A DNA stretch of 64,000 nt from an uncultured Candidatus Saccharibacteria bacterium (lineage in GTDB: Bacteria; Patescibacteriota; Saccharimonadia; Saccharimonadales; Saccharimonadaceae): positions 124,001 to 188,000 of the forward strand of contig CAMNAK010000001.1 of the NCBI GenBank assembly GCA_946530965.1, read 5' to 3'. Below, in pieces: positions 40,822 through 50,609 of this stretch. The position numbers were made by a program, and so were the translations under genes. Each line of letters starts with the position of its first letter. Within the stretch, counting starts at the first letter, position 1. The notes below the pieces were generated by a model that searched no databases, was not told the DNA's origin, and worked only from the letters and a program-made list of their open reading frames with translations.

Positions 40822-41648
40822 AAAAGAAATACTTAAATAAACGTCAAATTCAACTTGCGGAGCTAGATATTCTCAAAGAGTTTATAAGAATATGTAAAAA
40901 ATATAAGATCACATACTATTTGTATGCCGGTACGGCATTAGGTGCGGCTAGACATAAGGGCTTCATTCCCTGGGATGACGATATTGATGTATTAGTGCCA
41001 CGGCCTGATTATAATCGGTTAATTGAAGTACTTGACACTGAGTTAAAAAAGAATAACAGATTCTTTGTAGAGATCCCAGAAAAACAGAAAAAGCCACTAT
41101 ATTTATTTACAAAAATGTACGACAGAACAATTAGGCTCGAGGCGGAGAACGGGATTGATAGCCGATATTTATGGATAGATATTTTTCAGCTTGATGGGCT
41201 TGGTGACGATTTGAAGGCTCATGCAAAAAATAAAAATATGATTAAAAAATTTGCGATACACCGATTCTCGGCTTATAAGCCAGAAGACCAAAAAGCCAAG
41301 AAGCGCAATGTTGCCCATAAGGCTTTGGCTTATTTGAGGCATTCATTGTATAGATTGAGGAATTATGAAAAATATGTGAGTAGGATACAGAACGAATTTC
41401 AAAAATTCGACTACGAAAATTCGAAATACTACTGCAATAATACGTGGTCAATGAACTCACTCGACATTCTAAAAAAAGAATGGCTAAAAGGCAACGTTGA
41501 GCTTCAATTTGAAGATATAAAAGCAAATGTATTTTCTGGATACAGGGAATATTTAGCAAACAGATACGGCGAAAGCTATATGGAGATGCCGCCAATGGAA
41601 ATGCGTACAACGCACTGCTTTAAGGCATGGAAGGTAAATGAGAAATAA
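40818..41648 (+). CDS. LicD family phosphotransferase
   Basis: YYLYAGTALGAARHKGFIPWDDDIDVLVPRPDY. Confidence 0.93.
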   Translation: MKKKYLNKRQIQLAELDILKEFIRICKKYKITYYLYAGTALGAARHKGFIPWDDDIDVLVPRPDYNRLIEVLDTELKKNNRFFVEIPEKQKKPLYLFTKMYDRTIRLEAENGIDSRYLWIDIFQLDGLGDDLKAHAKNKNMIKKFAIHRFSAYKPEDQKAKKRNVAHKALAYLRHSLYRLRNYEKYVSRIQNEFQKFDYENSKYYCNNTWSMNSLDILKKEWLKGNVELQFEDIKANVFSGYREYLANRYGESYMEMPPMEMRTTHCFKAWKVNEK

Positions 41649-43131
41649 GACGACGCTTATAAATACAATTACTACGCTACTACAACAGATAGTATCATTT
41701 TTGAGCGGTTTTATTATTCCTAAACTGATATTATCCACATTCGGCTCCGAGACTAATGGATTAGTGTTGTCGCTAAATCAATTTCTCAATTACATCGCAT
41801 TAATAGAGGGTGGCATAAATGGTGTGATTATTGCTAGTCTATATAAGCCGTTAGTTGAGAAAGATGATAAAAAAATAAGCTCAATCATTAAAACTTCCAA
41901 TAGCTTCCTTAGGAAAATATCATTCATCCTGGTTGCTTATACGGTCGGCTTAGCAGTTGTTTATCCTTTGGTGTCGAACTCTAGTTTTAGCTGGCAATTT
42001 ATCTCCACTTTAACTCTAATCTTGTCGATTAAGCTCTTCGTGCAGTATTGTTTTTCGTTAACCTTGCGCAATCTATTAAACGCAGATAAGAAAGTATACT
42101 ATGTTTCCTTAACTCAGACTCTGCTCAGTTTATTGGATATCGCAGCGACAGTAATTGTAGTTAAGATCTTCCCGAGCATACATGCATTAAAATTTGTTTC
42201 TGCGATTATCTTTGCAATGCAGCCGATTATCTATTCAAGGTATGTCAATAAACACTATTCTATAAAAAAGAATGTAAAAGAAGATAAAAAGCTTCTTCGG
42301 AATAGATGGGATGGCTTTGCTATAAATACCGCCGCATTTATTCATAATAATACAGATGTGGCAATTCTATCGATTTTTAGAAGCCTTCATGAAGCATCAG
42401 TATATGGAGTTTACGCTCTAGTAACAACTGGTCTGAAGACTTTATGTCAATCTCTCTGGAAGGCCTTAGGGCCATCGATAGGTAAGCTGTATGCTGCTAA
42501 TAATACGAAAGAATTGAATAATAAATTTGATATTTTTGAGTTTATTACAATGGTTTTGACGTTTTTTGTTTTTTCTATAGCCAGTCTGTTAATTACGCCA
42601 TTTGTGCAGATATATACCTCGGGTATTACCGATGCGAACTATTATCAGCCAATATTCGGATACATAATAGTTGCCGCAGAAGCTATGTATATACTACGCG
42701 AACCCTACGTGAATTTGGCTTATAGTGCGGGAAAGTTTAAAGATTTGAGAATATGTGCAGCAGTTGAGGCGATTCTGAATATCGCAGTTTCATTATGCCT
42801 GGCCCCTAAATTAGGTCTTATTGGAATTGCGATAGGGACACTAATAGGAATGTCATATAGGACATTCTATCAAATATGGTATTTGAGAGATCATTTAATA
42901 AATCGTCCATTTATAAAATTCCTTAAAAGATTTTTGGTATTCTTAATGCCGACATTAATTACTATAGCGGCGTGCGGAATAATTCTTCCAGTTAAACAGA
43001 ACTCGATTTTGTCATGGATACTACATGCGGCAATTTATTCGGCTATATTCGGAATTGAGTATTTTGCGATTAGTTCGCTGTTTTTTAGAAGCCAGATGCA
43101 CGAATTAAAAAAATATATAAAGAAAGGATAA
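41638..43131 (+). CDS. Polysaccharide flippase (Wzx/MATE-like)
   Basis: TLLQQIVSFLSGFIIPKLILSTFGSETNGLVLSLNQFLNYIALIEGGI; about 12 TMs. Confidence 0.85.
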   Translation: MRNKTTLINTITTLLQQIVSFLSGFIIPKLILSTFGSETNGLVLSLNQFLNYIALIEGGINGVIIASLYKPLVEKDDKKISSIIKTSNSFLRKISFILVAYTVGLAVVYPLVSNSSFSWQFISTLTLILSIKLFVQYCFSLTLRNLLNADKKVYYVSLTQTLLSLLDIAATVIVVKIFPSIHALKFVSAIIFAMQPIIYSRYVNKHYSIKKNVKEDKKLLRNRWDGFAINTAAFIHNNTDVAILSIFRSLHEASVYGVYALVTTGLKTLCQSLWKALGPSIGKLYAANNTKELNNKFDIFEFITMVLTFFVFSIASLLITPFVQIYTSGITDANYYQPIFGYIIVAAEAMYILREPYVNLAYSAGKFKDLRICAAVEAILNIAVSLCLAPKLGLIGIAIGTLIGMSYRTFYQIWYLRDHLINRPFIKFLKRFLVFLMPTLITIAACGIILPVKQNSILSWILHAAIYSAIFGIEYFAISSLFFRSQMHELKKYIKKG

Positions 43132-43135
43132 TAAT

Positions 43136-43843
43136 ATGAATTACGCATTGCTATTAGCTGGGGGTAGTGGAACAAGGATGGGCAATACTGGCGTCCCGAA
43201 ACAATTTTTGACGTTAAAGGATAAGCCAGTGATAATCTATTCGATAGAGAATATGCTGAAGTGTAAGGAAATTGATAGGGTTATTGTCGTTTGCAATCCT
43301 GCTTATACGTCATATTTGCACAACTTATTGGTAGAGTATGAGCTTGCGAACTCGGTCGAGATTACGGAGGGTGGAAAAAACCGTCTAGAATCGGCGGTTA
43401 ATGGCGTTATGTATATAGAGAAACACCATGGAATAAATGACGAAGATGTTTTTCTCGCGCATGATTCGGTTCGTATTTTTACCAGTGAAAGAATAATCTC
43501 CGAGAATATTAAATATGCGAGGGAATACGGCGCTGCCACGACCGTATATGTGCTAGAGGAAACTATTTTAGAGGCGAATGAGGATGGTTTATTGTATAGG
43601 GCTTACCCGCGCGAAAACCGCTATACAGGTCAATCGCCACAGACTTTTAATGTGCGGATATTTATGGATTGTGTGGAGAAGTTAAACGAGAAGCAGCGCG
43701 ATTCTTTTACGGATCTTGCCGAAGCGTTATATGTTAATAATAAAAAAGTCTATCCGGTTATGGGTGAAAAAGATAATATTAAACTTACGACTCCGTTCGA
43801 TATGGTTTTGGCGAATATGAGGCTTGAAGAAAAAGATAGCTGA
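43136..43843 (+). CDS. IspD/TarI-like cytidylyltransferase
   Basis: YALLLAGGSGTRMGNTGVPKQFLTLKDKPVIIYSIENM, DVFLAHDSVRIFTS, YTGQSPQTFN, GEKDNIKLTTPFDMVLAN. Confidence 0.9.
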   Translation: MNYALLLAGGSGTRMGNTGVPKQFLTLKDKPVIIYSIENMLKCKEIDRVIVVCNPAYTSYLHNLLVEYELANSVEITEGGKNRLESAVNGVMYIEKHHGINDEDVFLAHDSVRIFTSERIISENIKYAREYGAATTVYVLEETILEANEDGLLYRAYPRENRYTGQSPQTFNVRIFMDCVEKLNEKQRDSFTDLAEALYVNNKKVYPVMGEKDNIKLTTPFDMVLANMRLEEKDS

Positions 43844-44095
43844 TATATTCATATTATATGATTTCGTAGGTGCGCTAGAATAGTTGCAAGCTTGTATTGG
43901 GTTTTGGGATTGACTCCTGTTTGGCATAGTTGTTGTTTGTTTTCTGAATACAAAAAGCTCTTCTATTAAGTTGAGCGAAAAATGCAGCTCCCCGCCAATC
44001 CTACTGTGACCAAAATTAGGATGCCTCTGGCTGCTACTATGTATATGATCAGATGCACTTATGTGTATTAGCTTCCGATAAAAGAGTGGACTCGA

Positions 44096-45068
44096 TTAAT
44101 AATTTATCTTTGAAAAAATATCATCAACAATCTCGAAAGCTTCTTTTGCTTGCTGCCGATCTATAATAGGGCTGTTAATAGCTCCATGAACTATCATGCA
44201 TCTGTAGGTGTTAATACTATTAAAAGCGTTTTTGTATCCAGTAGCAAAAGGATTGTCTAATAGTTTATTCTTCATGCAAAATTCTAACGCGGAGTTAAAA
44301 CCTAAAATATTCTTATACTCACTCGTATTGGCTCCGTATGCTCCAGATTTCTTTATTATATATATCAAATAAGCTTCGAATGTTATTGCTGCGTCGAGAA
44401 CGCAATCTAGGTTATTATATGATTTATAATCAAATTTCGTCTTATTTTCAAAAAAACTTCCAGGGCGGAATTTCGGTATTTATCGCGTCTTGAAAATTCA
44501 GTTTTTGACTAGGATTATTTGATATAAGAGAAATTGAAGGCGCAATTATTGCGTCATCGCTTTTCCAAGTATTCGACTTTTTATTTTTGTAATATAGAAA
44601 GCATTTGAGGCTACCGGTGCATAGCTCGCGAGTATCGAGAAAATCATTTCCGCACGCAGCTAGATTATATTTGTAAGTAAAAAATTCTAACAATTCATAA
44701 ACGACCGTTTGCGGCCCATTATTTTTTAGTTCTTTTGATATCTGTTTAAGATCTTTGTCGCTACAGTTTAATAAGATGTCTATCGTAGTTGTTTCGTAAC
44801 TATATAGCTCTAGTATTGGCTTGTATGCTAGAAAATTAGTATTAAATCTAGGCGGGACAAGTTGATTTTCTCTGAAGTAAGTCTGACATCCAAATATTAC
44901 ATGTCTTTTTGGGTGCGCCTTACTGTCACTCGAAAACCTTAAATAACCATCTACTAGCTCAATGTCGTAATTAATCTTATCTCGTAATGTAATTTGAAAA
45001 TAGGCGAATCTTTTGAAATGGTTCTTTTCGGCTATTTCTAATATATTGAACCGTTGATTCTTAAGCAT
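44096..45068 (-). pseudogene. HEPN-domain-like protein split by a frameshift at T7 (two ORFs 44448-45068 and 44096-44368)
   Basis: First ORF ends TGG AAG TTT TTT TGA; +1 frame continues GGA AGT TTT TTT GAA AAT AAG ACG AAA TTT GAT... open into ORF with NTYRCMIVHGAINS. Confidence 0.6.
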
Positions 45069-45308
45069 TTGCTTGTATTATATATTACTTTTAATTAATT
45101 CTTGAGTAGTGTTGCCCCTCGGCTACTATTTATTGCGATGATCGTCATCGGATAATGTTCATGCGCTCGAAAAATAGGGCGGGCTGAGATTGAAAAATCC
45201 TAGTAGAAGAATTTCGTTTGGGAATGATCGAATCAAAAGAAGACTTCATCGCACAATGGCAAGCTGCTTACGGCAATTAAGCTTATGAAGTCTAAGAATA
45301 ATGTGGTC

Positions 45309-45942
<634 letters not shown>

Positions 45943-46204
45943 TAAGGTGCTTTGTATTTAAGGGGAAGCTAGAAGTTGGATTGAATTGCGAAATATAGCT
46001 TTGGTATTTATCTGATTCATTACACCAGGCTGAATATACATTGAATAAAGGCCTACATATTTATCCGAGCGCTTTTCTGTCAGTTGTTGGCTGAGTTGCA
46101 GCATTTGCCTATGCGCTAATTGATTTGTTTTTGAGCTGCTTGGTATTGCGCTTTTTGTAGACTTCGTAAGAATAGGGATAATTGCAATAATAATACAGGT
46201 GATA

Positions 46205-46239
46205 TTAAACTTAGTATAAGGCTAAGTTTAACCTATAAT
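46205..46239 (+). promoter_or_regulatory. Inverted repeat next to -10 box
   Basis: TTAAACTTAG-N7-CTAAGTTTAA (46205-46231) then TATAAT (46234-46239). Confidence 0.6.
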
Positions 46240-46280
46240 CATTACGCTAATTATGTCAGAATAAAAAAGAATCCATATAT

Positions 46281-47552
46281 ATGCTTATGTCGAAAGACTC
46301 AAATAAATATACTACCGTCAACGACGCGCTAGACGCAATATCGATTGGCTATTATATCGAGAAATCAATTCCCAGACCAACTTTTATGGAGTGCCTTACT
46401 GACTTTTTGAAAGACAGCGAAATACTCAAAAAGAATACAAAGTATATTATTAATGATTTCGCTAATAATTACGAAAAATACAAACAAGAAAGCCGAAACC
46501 ATAAAAAAGAACTCCCAAAAGAAGCAATAACCTTTATCATTCCGCTAGATTATTATCTTCCAATACCCGAAAGATACTATGCGTCAACATATGATAACGG
46601 GAGCTTAATTCAGACTTCGGTTTACCATTACGAAATACAAATCAGCCAAGATAGGCTTCGCCTATCTTTTATAGCTATTACAATTAATAATAAAAAAACG
46701 GGGAAAATTGCAAAAGCTATCAAAAAGAATAATTATCCAGTTATAGGCGAAGTGTATGATGTTGCAATAGTCGAAGCCAACAGGATAATAAGAAGCTTTC
46801 TTGCACTAACGAAAAGACATAATCACTATGTTCATGAAATTACCAGAATCCAGCTGCCTTCAACAATTAACATTTTAATATTTCATAGAAATACAAAGAA
46901 GATTATCTATAAAACAATACTATTCGCTCATAGGGCCCCAATTCACGATTTTCTTTCAGCGGAATTATTGAATCGTGAAGAACTAGGCGAGTTAAGTAAT
47001 TATCATTGGAATGCTGGTATAACCAACAATAATGTTTTGAAACTATTGTCGAAACTAAATGACGCAATCAACGCTAGGTGCTTAGGAAAAGATTCTGAAT
47101 CCATATTATTAATGGAGTCATTTGTTGAGTATAGCCTGGGTTTTCTTTATTGCGAATGTCTGCGAATCGAGAACTCAAATACACCACTTGAGGAATGTGC
47201 GAGTAAGTATATTACCGAATGCAAAGAGCGAGGATTTAGTGCCGAGCGGAAAATAGCATCCATTCTCGGGTATAAAAGTAATGATGAGTATGAGACTTTT
47301 AAAGCAAAGATCGGCAAAGAAGCCTTTAAAGAATCCTGTAAAGATGTTAGGAATATACTAACGCATAATTTCTTTAGTACAAAAGCGGAATCTAGCCATA
47401 GCGAAGAGGCGATCGAAAGTGCTGGTAATTACGTATGCAGTATAGCAAAAGAAATCTTAAAACAAGCAGCTAATCATTCATCTATAGAGCAGATAAAAAT
47501 ACTAATAACCGCAACTGAAATGCTTACAAAAAAGGTAGATCAAGAGCAATGA
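46281..47552 (+). CDS. Protein with C-terminal HEPN-like domain
   Basis: 423 aa; CKDVRNILTHNFFSTK has R-N-x3-H in a helical C-terminus. Confidence 0.6.
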   Translation: MLMSKDSNKYTTVNDALDAISIGYYIEKSIPRPTFMECLTDFLKDSEILKKNTKYIINDFANNYEKYKQESRNHKKELPKEAITFIIPLDYYLPIPERYYASTYDNGSLIQTSVYHYEIQISQDRLRLSFIAITINNKKTGKIAKAIKKNNYPVIGEVYDVAIVEANRIIRSFLALTKRHNHYVHEITRIQLPSTINILIFHRNTKKIIYKTILFAHRAPIHDFLSAELLNREELGELSNYHWNAGITNNNVLKLLSKLNDAINARCLGKDSESILLMESFVEYSLGFLYCECLRIENSNTPLEECASKYITECKERGFSAERKIASILGYKSNDEYETFKAKIGKEAFKESCKDVRNILTHNFFSTKAESSHSEEAIESAGNYVCSIAKEILKQAANHSSIEQIKILITATEMLTKKVDQEQ

Positions 47553-47760
47553 TTAAGCGAGCGTGACAGAAACCCTAAATATAAAGCCTGGGGCGCCTGA
47601 TAATAAAGCACTTCGTTTTTATGATTATTCGTTTTTCAAAATAGTACGACATTTATAAAATATATCTAAATAAGAGACATAGCGGACGAAAAAATCTGCA
47701 CGCTCATGATGTTAAAAATATTGGCCGACTAAGTCTAAATCATATACATATACGCAAAAT

Positions 47761-47791
47761 ATAAACCGTTGCATAAAATGCAACGGTTTAT
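47761..47791. terminator. Perfect 14-bp inverted repeat between convergent units
   Basis: ATAAACCGTTGCAT-AAA-ATGCAACGGTTTAT. Confidence 0.5.
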
Positions 47792-47996
47792 CAATAAAAG
47801 AGCCTCCACGAAAACATACTTGTTAATAATCAGTTATTGTATATTTTTGCGGCAACTAGCAAACATGTCACAATTCAGTCGTTCGGAATCTCCGAACAAC
47901 TCAACAAAAAACAAGGCCTTGGATCCGCTATGCAGCAGTGCTGTACCTTGTAGTGCTTTCATTGTAGTCTCATTCTTTTCAAAACGTCAAGTAGTC

Positions 47997-48257
47997 TCAA
48001 AATTTCACAATCTCTTTATTCTTCTTAATGACCAAAAATAAATATTTCTTGCACCTAAACATAATATCTGGCGACTTATCTAATCCTACAGAAAGGAAGG
48101 TAACATCATGGCCGGTGCGCGCTAATAATTCGCCAACCTTCAATTCGTGCGGCTGGGCCATCGCCCCTTCCTGGATTATTACTTTGCCTCTCTTCATCCA
48201 GTTAGCGTACTTCACTGACCGTCCGCACTCAATCATTAGCAAAACAGACCACAACAA
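47997..48257 (-). pseudogene. CdiA-CT-like nuclease fragment with core deletion
   Basis: GRSVKYANWMKRGKVIIQEGAMAQPHELKVGELLARTGHDVTFLSVGLDKSPDIMF joined directly to RCKKYLFLVIKKNKEIVKF; expected (W)E(I/M)KSP segment missing. Confidence 0.5.
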
Positions 48258-48337
48258 AAAACAATACTCCTTCCTGTTCTTTACCTAAAACTTTTCATGT
48301 TATAGAATAACCGCAAAATAAAAAAGTGGAGGTTAAA

Positions 48338-49156
48338 ATGAATCGAGACAAATTACGTATTGTAAATAAGATTTTTAATAACGATACAATTCGTACGGTC
48401 TGGGATAATAAGGCTGAGAAGTATTATGTGAGTGTTGTAGATATCGTGAAAATAATTACCGAAAGCATTGATGGCCGTAAGTATTGGAATAAGTTAAAAC
48501 AGCGTCTTCGTGAAGAGGGAAATCAAACGGTGACAAAATGTCACCAGTTGAAGCTTAAGGCGCATGATGGCAAATATCGCCTAACTGATGTCGTGGATAT
48601 TGAAGGCATGTTCCGTATTATTGAGTCTATCCCTAGCAAAAACGCTGAGCCCATCAAGCAATAGCTGGCTCATCTAGGCAGTGAACGAATCGATGAGGCT
48701 TTCGATCCGTCGCTCGCTCTTCAGCGCTCTATAGATTATTACCGCGCCAAGGGTTACGATGAAGCATGGATTCGCAAGCGCATTCAGGGTATTCAAGATC
48801 GCAAAAAGCTTACGGATGTCTGGCATGAAAATGGCGTTAAAGGGCCTGCCGAATATGCAATCCTTACTAACGATATCTATAAAGAATGGTCCGGCATGAC
48901 TGCTAAAGAATACAAGAATTTTAAGGGTCTCAAGAAGGAAAATTTGCGGGACCATATGAGCGACCTTGAAGTTCTGCTCGCAGATATTGGCGAAACTGCG
49001 ACGCGCGAAATTGCAAAAGAAAAACGCCCAAAGGGACTTAAGGAAAATCGCAAAGTTGCTAAAACTGGCGGCAAAATTGCAGATAATACGCGTAAAGATA
49101 TCGAGGAAAATCTTGGCAAGCCAATCGTGAATCCGAACAAGAATCTCCTTAACTAA
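48338..49156 (+). pseudogene. Bro-N / DinD-like protein gene interrupted by in-frame TAG at 48662-48664
   Basis: Frame stays open after TAG: ...NAEPIKQ*LAHLGSERIDEAFDPSLALQRSIDYYRAKGYDEAWIRKRIQGIQDRKKLTDVW... Confidence 0.75.
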
Positions 49157-49247
49157 AACGAAGAAAGCACTAATACTCAAGGCTCTTTACGTATACGGCG
49201 CCTCCGGAGTCTTTATTCGGATATAGCTGGATTGATCTCTGTTAAAA

Positions 49248-49889
49248 TTAGGCGGCCTTCTTTCTAAAACCAAACACCCCCAAAACCCCAGTAAACACTA
49301 CGGCGCTGTAAGTGCTAAATCTTTCAAAGATGCCAAAAACCTCTTTCGGCACGCTTCCGCTACCAACTGCCCCGACAAACATCAACGCTAGTGCAAAAAT
49401 AGCTAGTACCCCAAGCAGCCTATATCTACTCTTAAGCGCTCCGACCGCAATTAGTACCAAAGAGACAATAGACAGTAGCACTACTAAAGCCGTCAAAACA
49501 TACACATGTATGAAGCTCTGCAGACTCCCATCATAGCCCGCGCTCGAAAGAGGGAAAAGCGCATAGCCTATCGCAGAAATAAAATTCATGATCGCGAACA
49601 AATAAACCCCGAGCTTTAGTGATCTCTTCTTTTCGCCTCCAATCAGCACGCAAAGCAAAGCACAGCATAAGCAGCCCAAAATCTTGTAAACCGTAACAAA
49701 ACCGTTCGCAATCACGAACGATGGTGCATCGGTAGCGGTTAGGTCGCTCACGGCTTGGCTTGTCCAGCTGTATCCCGGATAGTTCATTGCGCCAACAATA
49801 TCGTGAAGCAAATAAAACAAAATACTCGCCACGCCAGATAGGCTCAAATAATTAATTAGCTTTTTGTTCTTCATAATCCTCCTTTTCAT
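49248..49889 (-). CDS. DUF998-like membrane protein
   Basis: Six hydrophobic segments; NYPGYSWTSQAVSDLTATDAPS. Confidence 0.7.
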   Translation of the reverse strand: MKRRIMKNKKLINYLSLSGVASILFYLLHDIVGAMNYPGYSWTSQAVSDLTATDAPSFVIANGFVTVYKILGCLCCALLCVLIGGEKKRSLKLGVYLFAIMNFISAIGYALFPLSSAGYDGSLQSFIHVYVLTALVVLLSIVSLVLIAVGALKSRYRLLGVLAIFALALMFVGAVGSGSVPKEVFGIFERFSTYSAVVFTGVLGVFGFRKKAA

Positions 49890-50463
49890 GCTGATCGCAG
49901 AACCATTTTATATATCTTCTTAGATTATCCTTATCGAAATCTTGATAAGATTTTTGACAGTCCAGCTCGAAGTCGATAAACGAATGTACTGTCAAAGAAA
50001 AAGCTATAGCTGCCGTCTCTGCGTCCTCAATACATAATTTGTTTTTCGCCTTTAGAATGTTAAATAACTCTTTGGTTGCAGCTATCATTTTATTCGTCTC
50101 TTCAATCAAGATTTGTGCCGCAGCCGGATTGGTTGTTCTTTCCGAATAAATAACACTGTAAAACTTTAGCATGTCTTCGCTCGTAGCCAGCTTCTTGTAG
50201 TTCGTGACAGCGCCAAGCAATATATCATAAGCACTCATGGCATCGATATTTTCAAGCGGTATATCCGGCACGCCTTGTTTTGATTTGCTTCGAAGATACT
50301 CATACATCTCCTGAATAAGCTCCTCTTTGGAGCGGAAGTGGTTATACAAAGAGGGCTTCCTGATGCCGACGCTCTCTGCAATCTGAGACATCGACAGGCT
50401 CTTTAGCCCATACTTCGAAGCTAAATCGAGCGTGGATAATAAGATTTCTTCCTTCTTGGTCAT
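49852..50463 (-). CDS. TetR family transcriptional regulator
   Basis: ILLSTLDLASKYGLKSLSMSQIAESVGIRKPSLYNHFRSKEELIQEMYEY. Confidence 0.9.
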   Translation of the reverse strand: MTKKEEILLSTLDLASKYGLKSLSMSQIAESVGIRKPSLYNHFRSKEELIQEMYEYLRSKSKQGVPDIPLENIDAMSAYDILLGAVTNYKKLATSEDMLKFYSVIYSERTTNPAAAQILIEETNKMIAATKELFNILKAKNKLCIEDAETAAIAFSLTVHSFIDFELDCQKSYQDFDKDNLRRYIKWFCDQHEKEDYEEQKAN

Positions 50464-50486
50464 ATAATAATTCCTAATAAAACTAT

Positions 50487-50502
50487 ACTACCGTTCGGTA
50501 GT
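50487..50502. promoter_or_regulatory. Palindromic TetR-type operator
   Basis: ACTACCG-TT-CGGTAGT between minus-strand TTGTCG (-35) and TATAGT (-10). Confidence 0.75.
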
Positions 50503-50609
50503 TTGCGACAAGTCAAAAACTATACGGCTATTGAACTTGCTTCCGCTTGTTTTATCTTTTGGAGTTCCCATAAAATAGATATATAAAACAAACAGTGGAG
50601 GAGGTAATT

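Noticed and set aside
45190-45282. Short open stretch ending LVEEFRLGMIESKEDFIAQWQAAYGN
   Set aside because: Possible C-terminal gene remnant upstream of the AT repeat, but too short to support a call.
47761-47791. Perfect palindrome as a site-specific recombination site
   Set aside because: Position between convergent units fits a bidirectional terminator at least as well, and no recombinase is encoded nearby.
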